This document shows, piece by piece, positions 8,719 through 16,404 of a DNA stretch of 64,000 bases. Position 1 is the stretch's first letter. Every line of letters starts with the position of its first letter. The notes under the pieces were generated by a model. The model was not told the DNA's origin. It saw only the letters and a program-made list of their open reading frames with translations, and made no database searches. The translations under genes were made by a program, and so were the position numbers. The DNA comes from Streptomyces luomodiensis (GTDB taxonomy: Bacteria; Actinomycetota; Actinomycetes; Streptomycetales; Streptomycetaceae): positions 682,001-746,000 of the forward strand of contig NZ_CP117522.1 of assembly GCF_031679605.1 (NCBI RefSeq), written 5' to 3'.

Positions 8719-8791
8719 GGTGGTACCTGTCTTTCTGTCCGGGGGCCCGTCGGGGGGGCGCTCCGGTGCGGATCTGGGGGCGGTCACAGGG

Positions 8792-9799
8792 TCACTCGGC
8801 CGTGCCGGCGCGCAGCGCGAGCAGGGCCGTGGCCAGCGGTTCCAGGTCGAGACCGTTGACCGAACGCACGGTGGCGAGGGCCTCCTCGGGCAGTCCCGAG
8901 GCGCCGCCGACGGCGCCCGCGACAGCACCGGCGATGGCGCCGATGGTGTCGCAGTCACCGCCGAGGTTGGCCGCCAGCAGGCAGGCCCGCCATGGGTCGC
9001 CCTCGGCGAGGGCCAGCACGGCGAAGGCGGCGGGGACCGACTCCTGGCTGGCGACGCTGGTGCCGACCAGGTCACATATGCGGTCCAGGGCCTGCCGCTC
9101 GGGCAGACCGCGGACCAGTTCCACGGCCCAGCGGATACGGGCCGCGATATCGGCGCCGGCGACCCAGTGGCCGCGCTCGACGCCGGCCTCGGCCGCCGTG
9201 ACCGCCGCCTCGAAGGCGTCCTCCAGATCGCCGCCGTCGACGCCCCGGCTCACCGCCGCGGCCACGGCGGCGGCGGAGGCGATGCCGATGGAGGTGTCAT
9301 GGGTGACCTGGCACGCCTCCGCGACCCGGTCGAGGAACGGCTCCAGTGGCTGGTCCCGGAAGGCGACGCCCACGGGGGTGATGCGCATCGCCGCGCCGTT
9401 GGTGGCACCGGACTTGCCCGCCTCGTGCGGCGGCACGCCACGGGACACGGCCTCCAGGGCGGCCTTGGTGGAGGGACCGAGCAGGTCGAAGGAGCCCTTG
9501 GCCTTCATGGCCCGCTCCCACTCCAGAAGCTCGTGCGCGAGCCGCAGCGGGTCGATGCGTCCGCCGGACCCGGTCAGCAGCCGGCCGACGATAACGGCCT
9601 GATCGGTGTCGTCGGTGACCGAACCGGCGGGCATTCCGGCGCTCACCGGGTTGTCCGCCGGGCCGGGTTCGAAATCGGTGACGACGCCGAACCGGGCGAC
9701 GATCGACCGCCGGGACATGATCTGGGTGGGCATACCGAGGGCGTCGCCCATCGCCAGGCCGTACAGAGCGCCGAGCGCGCGGTCGTGCTGGTGGTTCAT
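8792..9799 (-). CDS. ADP-ribosylglycohydrolase family protein
   Basis: 335-aa protein of the ADP-ribosyl-GH (DraG/ARH) fold. The two-metal site is visible: SVTDDTDQA (about 69-77) and GDCDTIGAIAGAVAGA near residue 280 supply the acidic Mg2+ ligands, and the opening GALYGLAMGDALGMP is characteristic. The family removes ADP-ribose from proteins or cleaves N-glycosidic bonds. Here, between a GntR regulator, a nucleobase-type permease and a PfkB kinase, a role on an imported glycosylated small molecule is more likely than protein de-ADP-ribosylation (inference). The ATG at 9797-9799 is chosen as the first residue before the conserved segment. Confidence 0.9.
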   Translation of the reverse strand: MNHQHDRALGALYGLAMGDALGMPTQIMSRRSIVARFGVVTDFEPGPADNPVSAGMPAGSVTDDTDQAVIVGRLLTGSGGRIDPLRLAHELLEWERAMKAKGSFDLLGPSTKAALEAVSRGVPPHEAGKSGATNGAAMRITPVGVAFRDQPLEPFLDRVAEACQVTHDTSIGIASAAAVAAAVSRGVDGGDLEDAFEAAVTAAEAGVERGHWVAGADIAARIRWAVELVRGLPERQALDRICDLVGTSVASQESVPAAFAVLALAEGDPWRACLLAANLGGDCDTIGAIAGAVAGAVGGASGLPEEALATVRSVNGLDLEPLATALLALRAGTAE

Positions 9800-9896
9800 C
9801 CGGTTTTCCTGTCGGTCTTCCTGTCGGGGTTCGCACTGGTCTGCCCGGCGGGCGCCGGGGCGGTGCGGCGGGTCCGGGCGCACGCCGGGGGGCGGC

Positions 9897-10613
9897 TCAT
9901 CCGGGCTGCTCGCCGAAGCCGAGGTGCAGCTGGAAGCGGGCGGGGTCCAGCAGGCTGGTCACCTGCTCGACGATCCCGCCGTCGGCCCCGCGGCCGATCC
10001 GGCGGGTGTTGAGCCAGACCTCGCCCTCCCGGCGGCGCAGCGGTGTCGCCTCCTCGGCGGTCAGCTGCCGTACGGACGCCCACTCGTCCCCGTGCGTGGC
10101 CCGCAGGCCGGCCGCGGCGAGGGTCTTGGTGAGCGAGCCGTCCAGGAGCCCGCCGAGCGGGACCTCGGCCAGCGCCGGGACCATCGGCACCCGGCTGCGC
10201 TCCAGCGCGACGGGAGTGCCCTCCGGCAGCACCCGCAACCGGTCCAGCGCCATGAACTCGACGCCCTCGATGCCGAGTTCACCGGCCAGCCGGGCATCGC
10301 GCACCACTTCCAGACGGAGGACCTCGGTGGTGATCCGGGCGCCCTGGTCGGCCAGTGCCCTGGTCCATCCCAGGCGGTTGTCCAGCAGCCCGCCGTCGAA
10401 GGTGACGAACGAGCCGACACCCGCGTGCGTGGAGATCAGCCCTTGTTTGCTCAGCTCGTCCAGTGCCTGCCGAACGGTGGCCCTGCTGACCGAGAAGCGC
10501 CGGGTCAGCGCGTGTTCGCCGGGCAGCCTGCTGCCCGGTTCCAGGGCGCCACTGTGGATCTCACGGGCCAGAACGCGGGCGATGCGCTGATGCTTGAGGA
10601 CCTGTTTAGGCAT
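9897..10613 (-). CDS. GntR family regulator, HutC subfamily (UTRA ligand domain)
   Basis: 238-aa regulator. The winged HTH (about residues 5-70) contains LPGEHALTRRFSVSRATVRQALDEL, and the UTRA effector domain follows, ending in the FQLHLGFG strand. It is the first gene of the operon running down to 6212 and lies 97 bp before the glycohydrolase gene. The likely effector is a sugar-phosphate or nucleoside-derived intermediate made by the operon enzymes (inference). It corresponds by context to YegW. Direct repeats of CATGTCC 21 bp apart at its start may be its operator. Confidence 0.9.
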   Translation of the reverse strand: MPKQVLKHQRIARVLAREIHSGALEPGSRLPGEHALTRRFSVSRATVRQALDELSKQGLISTHAGVGSFVTFDGGLLDNRLGWTRALADQGARITTEVLRLEVVRDARLAGELGIEGVEFMALDRLRVLPEGTPVALERSRVPMVPALAEVPLGGLLDGSLTKTLAAAGLRATHGDEWASVRQLTAEEATPLRRREGEVWLNTRRIGRGADGGIVEQVTSLLDPARFQLHLGFGEQPG

Positions 10614-10649
10614 GTCCGGACGTTAGCCATACATGTCCAGTCCTGTCTA
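10611..10649. promoter_or_regulatory. Possible autoregulatory site of the GntR gene
   Basis: CATGTCC occurs at 10611-10617 (overlapping the start codon) and again at 10632-10638, exactly 21 bp or two helical turns apart, followed by the related GTCC and GTCT triplets to 10649. On the minus strand these are in-phase GGACATG repeats. GntR operators are usually short inverted repeats, so this is a weak call. Confidence 0.25.
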
Positions 10650-10751
10650 GCCCCATCCAGCGCCCTGTCCCATCCTGCGCTGGACCGGAACGCATGGCCC
10701 ACGTGTCCGCCGGGGCGTGTCCGCGTGCCTGGTACTGGTGTGGATAGGCTC

Positions 10752-10790
10752 CGTACGGCTCGCCACCGAAGACGGGTGGCGAGCCGTACG
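10752..10790. terminator. 16-bp hairpin terminator after the alpha/beta hydrolase gene
   Basis: Arms 10752-10767 and 10775-10790 are exact reverse complements with a 7-nt loop. The structure begins 18 nt beyond the stop of the minus-strand hydrolase gene and would insulate it from the GntR promoter. Confidence 0.8.
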
Positions 10791-10807
10791 CGGACGTTGA
10801 CCGGCCG

Positions 10808-11542
10808 TCAGGCGGCGTCGTGCAGGATCGCCGCCAGCTCGCCGGGCCGGTCGAACATCGGCCAGTGCCAGCCGGGCAGCTCGCGGTGGTCCCAGTCGTC
10901 GGTCGCCATGTGGCGGAAGGCCGGTACGGTGGCAGCCACCGCGCGTACCTGCTCCACCGGGAAGCTGCACAGCACATGCAGCCGCGGCAGCTTCTCCCAC
11001 GCCCCGGTCAGCCGGACCGGAGTGGTGGCGGTGGCCCACGGCTGCGGCGCCGACAGCCGCGTCAGCCGTTCGAGCGTGTGCTCGGGCAGCCCGGACGCCT
11101 CGGCGGCCGTCCGCTGCCACGGCGGTGGCGGCAGCCGCCAGCCGTCTCCCTCCGTGCGCACCAGCTCGGCGTCGTGGGCCCGGTCCTCCGGCGGGGTGAA
11201 CTCCGCGTGGGACATTCCGTCCGGCAGCGGTCCGCTGTCGATGAACACCAGCCGGCTGATCCGCTCCGGCATCCGGTCCGCCACGCTCGGGATCACCACC
11301 GCACCGGCGTAGCTGTGCCCGACCAGCACCACGTCGCGCAGATCCTCGTAACGGATCAGGTTGAGCACATCGGTGATGTGCGTCTCCAGGTCGGTGTCGG
11401 GCCGGGCCAGATGCGCCCGTTCGCCCATCCCGGTCAGGCTGAGCGAGTGGACGTCGTGCCCACGGCCGCGCAGGTCGGCCGCCACGGAAGCCCAGGCCCA
11501 GGCTCCGAGCCAGAATCCGGGAACGAGTACGTAAGTTGCCAT
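10808..11542 (-). CDS. Alpha/beta hydrolase (esterase-like, hydroxynitrile-lyase/salicylate-esterase type)
   Basis: 244-aa single-domain alpha/beta hydrolase. It opens with YVLVPGFWLGAWAW (oxyanion region), has the nucleophile elbow GHSYAG with Ser77, and a late HWPMFDRPGELA carrying the catalytic His. This pattern is that of the small plant-esterase-like family common in Streptomyces; substrates are usually unknown small esters or lactones. The ATG at 11540-11542 matches the family N-terminus. The gene is divergent from a WYL regulator 62 bp away, which therefore probably controls it. Confidence 0.88.
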   Translation of the reverse strand: MATYVLVPGFWLGAWAWASVAADLRGRGHDVHSLSLTGMGERAHLARPDTDLETHITDVLNLIRYEDLRDVVLVGHSYAGAVVIPSVADRMPERISRLVFIDSGPLPDGMSHAEFTPPEDRAHDAELVRTEGDGWRLPPPPWQRTAAEASGLPEHTLERLTRLSAPQPWATATTPVRLTGAWEKLPRLHVLCSFPVEQVRAVAATVPAFRHMATDDWDHRELPGWHWPMFDRPGELAAILHDAA

Positions 11543-11604
11543 GGCCCCCACGCTAGGACCGATACCGGGCAGGACCCGCCCGGTATGCGCGGGATACTTC
11601 GGGC

Positions 11605-12765
11605 ATGAACCGACCGACTGCCCGAGTGCTCGCCCTGCTGGAGATCCTCCAGGCCGGCGGCACCCGCACCGTCGCCGACCTGGCCGACCGGCTCGGCGTG
11701 GACGAGCGCACCGTCCGGCGCTACGTCGGCCACCTGATCGACCTGGACGTCCCGGTCCGGTCGGTGCGCGGCCGATACGGCGGCTACCGGCTCGCCCCCG
11801 GCTACCGGATGCCTCCGCTGATGCTCACCGACGAGGAGGCGCTGGCCGTGCTGCTCGGACTGGTCGCCGGCCGGCGGGCCGGGCTGGTGACCACGTCCGT
11901 CGCGGCGGCGGAGAGCGCCGCCGCCAAGGTGCGCCGGGTGCTGCCCGAGGCGCTCGGCCGCCGGCTGGACGCGCTGCTGGCGACCGCCGACTTCACCACC
12001 CCGAGCCGGCCCGTGGTCGTCCCCGAGACGGATGTGCTGCTGGTGCTCGCGGAGGCCGCGCGGGACCGCCGGCCGGTCGCCATCGGCTACACCGCGTGGA
12101 AGGGCCGGCGCAGCGAGCGCACCGTGTGCCCGTACGGGATCGTCGCCCACTCCGGGCGCTGGTACGTGACCGGGGCGGACTCGGCCAGTGGCGAGGTGCG
12201 CATGTTCCGGCTGGACCGGATCGAGAGCGCGACGGTGCTGCCGGGGTCGTTCGAGGTGCCCGCAGGGTTCGACCCGGCCGCCCGGGTGCTGTCCGGGCTC
12301 GCCGGGGTGCCCTACCCGCACGAGGTGTCGCTGCGGGTCCACGGCACGGTCGAGCAGGTCCGCCACCGGCTCCCGCCGGGCCTGGCCACCGTGACGGAGC
12401 TCGCGTCCGGCCCGGCGCGGGATACCACCTCGGGCACCGACGCGGATACTGCCTCGGGCACCGACTCGGCGGCGGCCGGTGACGCGGCACGGACCGCCGG
12501 TCCACCGCCGCCGGCCGCCTCCGGGGCGGAGGAAGGCGGCGGTTGGGTGCGGGTCCGGTTGCGTGCCGAGCGGCTGGAGTGGGTCCCCTCCGTGCTCGCC
12601 TGGCTGGATCTCCCGTTCGTGATCGAGTATCCGGACGCCCTGCGCGGCCATGTGCGCGCCCTGGCCCGACGCCTCGCCGACTGCGCCGACGCGGTCCCCG
12701 ACACCGCCGACGGGGACGCGCCGGTGGGCACGGATACCGCACGCTCCGGATCGTCACCTGCTTGA
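11605..12765 (+). CDS. YafY-type HTH/WYL-domain transcriptional regulator
   Basis: 386-aa regulator with an N-terminal HTH_11 (about residues 5-60, GGTRTVADLADRLGVDERTVRRYV) and the RGRYGGYRLAPG turn, then a WYL domain (about 145-230, with VAIGYTAWKGRRSERTV and RWYVTG). WYL domains sense small ligands or single-stranded nucleic acid. A linker near residue 275 contains an exact-register 8-residue duplication (see repeat 12421-12468) followed by a Pro/Ala-rich stretch, so it is longer than most relatives. It is divergent from the alpha/beta hydrolase and probably its regulator. Confidence 0.9.
   Translation: MNRPTARVLALLEILQAGGTRTVADLADRLGVDERTVRRYVGHLIDLDVPVRSVRGRYGGYRLAPGYRMPPLMLTDEEALAVLLGLVAGRRAGLVTTSVAAAESAAAKVRRVLPEALGRRLDALLATADFTTPSRPVVVPETDVLLVLAEAARDRRPVAIGYTAWKGRRSERTVCPYGIVAHSGRWYVTGADSASGEVRMFRLDRIESATVLPGSFEVPAGFDPAARVLSGLAGVPYPHEVSLRVHGTVEQVRHRLPPGLATVTELASGPARDTTSGTDADTASGTDSAAAGDAARTAGPPPPAASGAEEGGGWVRVRLRAERLEWVPSVLAWLDLPFVIEYPDALRGHVRALARRLADCADAVPDTADGDAPVGTDTARSGSSPA
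12421..12468 (+). repeat. 24-bp tandem duplication inside the WYL regulator gene
   Basis: 12421-12444 and 12445-12468 are two copies of a 24-bp unit (GATACCACCTCGGGCACCGA type) differing at a few bases. They encode two DT(T/A)SGTDx units in the inter-domain linker. The frame is kept, so this looks like recent slippage expansion in a tolerant region. Confidence 0.75.
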
Positions 12766-12839
12766 CGGGTGACGAACGTGGCTGCGAGCATGCGGGTGGA
12801 CGGAGCGGTTGCCTCCCCGACGACCGAAGGGACCATGTG

Positions 12840-13016
12840 ATGTCGCATACGCGGGATGTCCCGGATGCCACGGAGGCGGTGCGCCGTGCCCGGTTCGGCA
12901 AACTGCCGGAGCGCATCCGGCTGGAGGACACGGTGGAAGAGCGGGCGGCCATCGCGCCGGACCCCGCGAAGGACGCGTTCAACCCCGACGAATGGCTCGT
13001 GCGCCACTGCCTGTGA
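12840..13016 (+). CDS. Small conserved-looking hypothetical protein (58 aa)
   Basis: A 58-residue acidic, hydrophilic protein with no signal peptide or membrane segment. Gene-like features are the ribosome binding site CGAAGGGA (12823-12830) before ATG 12840, coding-type third positions throughout, and an ordered composition (helical GKLPERIRLEDTVEE, then PDPAKDAFNPDEWLVRHCL). It begins 75 bp after the WYL gene and may be cotranscribed with it. I recall similar short proteins in Streptomyces but cannot name a family or function. Confidence 0.6.
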   Translation: MSHTRDVPDATEAVRRARFGKLPERIRLEDTVEERAAIAPDPAKDAFNPDEWLVRHCL

Positions 13017-13151
13017 GCCGGGCCGGTCGCACGGTGGACGGCGTCCGCGTCCATGAGCTGTCTCCCCATGGCCCGAGCCGCACCGGCTCGGCTGGAACAC
13101 CCGAGGTGCGCAACGCCGTCAACGGCGCCGGGTGCGGAGGGTGTTGACGGG

Positions 13152-13958
13152 TCAGATCCCCGTGGCGACCATCACGACCGACACGAGCACGAGAAGGGCG
13201 ATGTAGGCCAGGGAGTGGATACGGTCCGGAACACGTCCGGCGACACGCCTGGCCACGGCGATGGTGGGCAGTGATCCGCTGAGCAGAGCGACACAGGCCA
13301 CGAGGTCCACGTAGCCGAAACGGCCCGCGTGCGCCGGGACGGCGGGGGCGAGCGCGTAGACGACGGTGCCGGCCACGGCCACGGGAACGCTGAGGGGGTT
13401 GGCCATCGCGATGGCGTTGGCCATGGGCAGGCCCCTGCGCCGCAGGAGAGGGACGGTCATGACGCTGCCGCCCACCCCCAGACAGGAGGCGACCGCGCCG
13501 ATCCCGACCCCGCCGAACCTCGTGGCGGCCCGTCCGAGGGGCTGCGGCCGCTCGTGGTGGGCGACCGACAGAAACCCCTTTCGCAGCAGGCTGTCGGCGA
13601 TCGTCACCAGCAGATAGACGATGAAGAGGACACGCAGCAGCGTGCCGCCGATCCAGGTCGCCACAAAGGATCCGGCGACGGCGCCGACCATGATGAACGC
13701 CGCCAGCGGCCATACGTACTCCCGGCGAAGCCGCCCCTGACGCAGCTGCGCCAGGGCCGCGACCACGGCGTTCACCAGCATCACCGCCGTCGATGTCGCC
13801 ACCGCGACATGCATGGCGTCGGTACCGGAACCGGCTGTGGCGTGCAGGAAGCCGTAGACGACGGGGACGGTGATGAAGCCGCCGCCGAAACCGAAGAACA
13901 CCGTGGTGACGCCGGTCAGGCAGCCGAACAGGAACAGAACGAGGAACGAGGTCAGCAC
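13152..13958 (-). CDS. TSUP family (TauE/SafE) membrane transporter
   Basis: 268-aa membrane protein with about 8 hydrophobic segments. It shows the two-fold repeat of the TauE/SafE family: an N-terminal GVTTVFFGFGGGFITVPVV and a central GVGIGAVASCLGVGGSVMTVPLL. Members export sulfite, sulfoacetate or other sulfur/carbon anions. No sulfur enzyme is adjacent, so the substrate is open. It is convergent with the small gene at 12840 (GC-rich imperfect hairpin around 13097-13145 between them) and divergent from the AraC gene at 14060. Confidence 0.88.
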   Translation of the reverse strand: MLTSFLVLFLFGCLTGVTTVFFGFGGGFITVPVVYGFLHATAGSGTDAMHVAVATSTAVMLVNAVVAALAQLRQGRLRREYVWPLAAFIMVGAVAGSFVATWIGGTLLRVLFIVYLLVTIADSLLRKGFLSVAHHERPQPLGRAATRFGGVGIGAVASCLGVGGSVMTVPLLRRRGLPMANAIAMANPLSVPVAVAGTVVYALAPAVPAHAGRFGYVDLVACVALLSGSLPTIAVARRVAGRVPDRIHSLAYIALLVLVSVVMVATGI

Positions 13959-14059
13959 GGAAAGGACGCTATGAGCTCCCCGTCCTGGCGAGCAATCGAT
14001 CGATCGCCATTTCCTTACGCGCAGCGGACAGCCCGACCGGGCCGGCGTAGTCTCGTGCC

Positions 14060-14851
14060 GTGCGCAACATCCCCGTGGCGGAGGTGGACGACCTCGACCG
14101 GGCCGTACTGGCCATCGGCACCGACTACCCCCACGATTACCTCCTCGCCCGCCATGAGCATCGCCGTGCCCAGGTCCTCTACGCCGCCACCGGCGTCATG
14201 CGGGTGGAGACCGCGGAGGGCGCCTGGACCGTGCCCACGGCCCGCGCCGTACTGATCCCGCCCGGGACCCCGCACCAGGTCACCATGGTGGGGGTCAGCA
14301 CCCGCAGCCTCTACATCGAACCCGGCGCCGTGCCGTGGTTCCCTCCGCACTGCCGGGTCGTCGAGGTCTCCGCCCTGCTGCGGGCGCTCATCCTCGACGC
14401 CGTCGAGATGGAGCCCCGCTACCCCGACCACGGCCGCGACGCCACCCTCGTCAGCCTCATCCTCCACGAGCTCAGAAACCTCACCCCGCTCCCCCTCGAC
14501 GTCCCGTTCCCCACCGATCCTGGGCTGCGCCGGCTGTGCGAGGCGTTTCTGCGCGCCCCCGACATCCATGACCCACCCGCTCGCTGGGCCGCGGCCCTCA
14601 ACGTCAGCGCACGCACGCTCGGCCGCCTGTTCCACCGGGACACCGGGATGAGCTTCCAGCAATGGCGGCAACGTGCCTGCATCGCACACTCCTTGCAGCA
14701 GATGGCGGCGGGCGTACCGGTGACCCGCCTCGCGGCAGCCCTCGGTTACGACAACCCCGCCGCGTTCACGGCCGCCTTCAAAAAGCTGCTCGGCCGCCCG
14801 CCGACCGCCTTCCACACCGGGGCCGGTCCGGGGCGCCGGGGTCCTCGGTGA
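14060..14851 (+). CDS. AraC family regulator with N-terminal cupin
   Basis: 263-aa regulator. An N-terminal AraC-type cupin (about 15-110; HEHRRAQVLYAATG and VLIPPGTPHQV strands) precedes two C-terminal HTH motifs (about 165-255; WAAALNVSARTLGRLFHRDTG and VTRLAAALGYDNPAAFTAAFKK). It starts with GTG and lacks an obvious strong ribosome binding site. It is divergent from the TSUP transporter gene across 101 bp, which makes that transporter its most likely target. Confidence 0.88.
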   Translation: MRNIPVAEVDDLDRAVLAIGTDYPHDYLLARHEHRRAQVLYAATGVMRVETAEGAWTVPTARAVLIPPGTPHQVTMVGVSTRSLYIEPGAVPWFPPHCRVVEVSALLRALILDAVEMEPRYPDHGRDATLVSLILHELRNLTPLPLDVPFPTDPGLRRLCEAFLRAPDIHDPPARWAAALNVSARTLGRLFHRDTGMSFQQWRQRACIAHSLQQMAAGVPVTRLAAALGYDNPAAFTAAFKKLLGRPPTAFHTGAGPGRRGPR

Positions 14852-14903
14852 CGTGCGGGACCACGTCGCCGAAGCACCTCATCGGCGCCCTGGACGCGGA
14901 GGT

Positions 14904-15212
14904 TCACCCCTGGGCGGCGCGGCGCTGTCCGGTGACCTTGGAGGAGGGCAGGCGCCCGGCCTTGGAGGTGCCGGTCATCGTGTCACCGTCGACCGTCATG
15001 GCGAACGCGAGGTTCAGCCGCATCGGCTTGGTGATGGCCTGACGCCAGGTGAGCCGGTCGCCGTCGAGTGAGAGATCGGTCAGCGGGACTTCCTCGTCCC
15101 CGGCGCGGGCCGTACCGGTCAGGGCGCCCTCCGCGCGCCGGATGTCGACCACTGGCCTGATCCGGCCGATCGGTGTGGAGATGGACAGATCCCAGGTGCC
15201 TTCGACGGACAT
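14904..15212 (-). CDS. Small calycin/lipocalin-like hypothetical protein (102 aa)
   Basis: A soluble 102-aa protein of alternating beta-strand pattern: VEGTWDLSISTPIG, then a G-LTGTA turn, then LRLNLAFAMTVDGDTMTGTSKAG, resembling small lipocalin-like proteins annotated only as hypothetical. The ATG at 15210-15212 is chosen because GAGGAAG lies about 10 nt upstream; a GTG at 15228-15230 would overlap that site. It shares strand and probably transcript with the PfpI-like gene ending at 15284. Function unknown. Confidence 0.65.
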   Translation of the reverse strand: MSVEGTWDLSISTPIGRIRPVVDIRRAEGALTGTARAGDEEVPLTDLSLDGDRLTWRQAITKPMRLNLAFAMTVDGDTMTGTSKAGRLPSSKVTGQRRAAQG

Positions 15213-15283
15213 GATGCGGTGCTTCCTCACGGTGGGACGGGACGGGACAGAACGGGACAGGGATTCGGACGAGAGGGGAGATG

Positions 15284-15973
15284 TCAGAAGGTGAGGGGCT
15301 CGGGTCCGTGAGCGCGCCAGACGGTGCCACGGCGCTCGTGGGCGATCAGCTGCTCGACGGCGTGGGCGATCCGCGGTCCCAGCTCACGCTCCAGCAGGTA
15401 CAGGCCCAGATCGAGTCCGCAGGTGACACTGGAGCCGGTGACGAGGTCGCCGTCGTCGACGACGCGGGCCCGGACCACGTTGGCGCCGGTGGCGTCGAGC
15501 AGGTCCAGGCCCATGCGGTGAGTGGTGGCGTAGCGGTTCTCCAACAGGCCGGCCATGGCCAGGACGACAGAGCCCCCGCACACCGTGGCCACGGTCACCT
15601 CCGGGCGGTCCATGGCCTCCTTCAGCAGCCGGGGCAGGTCGGTCTCCAGGGTGCGGCCCATCAGGACGGGGACGGTGTCGTCCTCGTGCCATTCGCCCGT
15701 CCCCGCGTCCTGGTCGGGGTCCTCGCCGGGTTCTCCGATCCGGCCGGCCGCACCGGGGACCACCACCAGGTCCGCCTTGGCGGGATCGAGAACGGCCGTG
15801 GCACGCAGCGGTGTGCCGCCGACCCCGCTCACCACCTCGCGCGGCCCCTCGGCGGATACCAGCTCAACGCTCAACGCTCCCCCGGAAGCCCGCCCGCCGG
15901 CGGACAGCACCTCGTAGGGGGCGATGACATCGAGCAGGTCGAAGCCATCGAACAGAACAACCTGGGCGAGCAT
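15284..15973 (-). CDS. DJ-1/PfpI family protein
   Basis: 229-aa ThiJ/PfpI protein. The opening VVLFDGFDLLDVIAPYEVLS, the VVPGAAG strand, the nucleophile elbow TVCGGS with Cys132, and YATTHRMGLDLL near the C-terminus are typical of the isonitrile-hydratase/transcription-cofactor subgroup. The ATG at 15971-15973 is preferred (GAGGGAT ribosome binding site upstream); the longer frame adds non-homologous residues. It resembles the protein at 5515-6117 but is not a close copy. It is followed 71 bp later by the lipocalin-like gene. Confidence 0.85.
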   Translation of the reverse strand: MLAQVVLFDGFDLLDVIAPYEVLSAGGRASGGALSVELVSAEGPREVVSGVGGTPLRATAVLDPAKADLVVVPGAAGRIGEPGEDPDQDAGTGEWHEDDTVPVLMGRTLETDLPRLLKEAMDRPEVTVATVCGGSVVLAMAGLLENRYATTHRMGLDLLDATGANVVRARVVDDGDLVTGSSVTCGLDLGLYLLERELGPRIAHAVEQLIAHERRGTVWRAHGPEPLTF

Positions 15974-16219
15974 GAAACATCCCTCATGTGTGGTCAGGGC
16001 CGGTCTTTTCCGGCCCGGTCCCGACGCTATGCGGGCGCGGAAACCCCTCCCAGCGGCATGAGTGACATGGTTCAACGGAATATCGCCAAGTCGGGCGGCA
16101 CGCGCGCAGGTCCTGACTCAGGTCGTGGTGGAGCACCCGGTCGACGGTGGGGTTTTGATGGGCTGCCGCGGATTGCCTGATGTTCACCTGATAACAACAC
16201 TGGCAGAAAGCCGCAGCTC

Positions 16220-16354
16220 ACAGGAAGGATCAGAAAGCTCGGCCAGGTCGACGAGATCGCCGATGTCGTCGTCCTTCTCCTCTCCGACCGCAGCGGAGTC
16301 GTCACCGGCTCGGTCATCGACTGGGACCAGAACGTCGTCGGCGGACTCGGCTGA
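16220..16354 (+). pseudogene. Remnant of a short-chain dehydrogenase/reductase (C-terminal tail only)
   Basis: The frame ending at TGA 16352-16354 encodes LGQVDEIADVVVLLLSDRSG and then VVTGSVIDWDQNVVGG, the unmistakable C-terminal end of an SDR (last helix and the VTGxxxxxDxG strand). No Rossmann fold, YxxxK or start codon lies upstream; within about 30 residues the homology stops and the frame becomes random. The body of the gene has been deleted. The remnant sits 50 bp before the Gfo/Idh gene and may provide part of its 5' leader. Confidence 0.75.
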
Positions 16355-16404
16355 CCCGCCCCGCCGCACTGTCGGAAGCACTGTCAGAAAGGGAACGACT
16401 TTTC

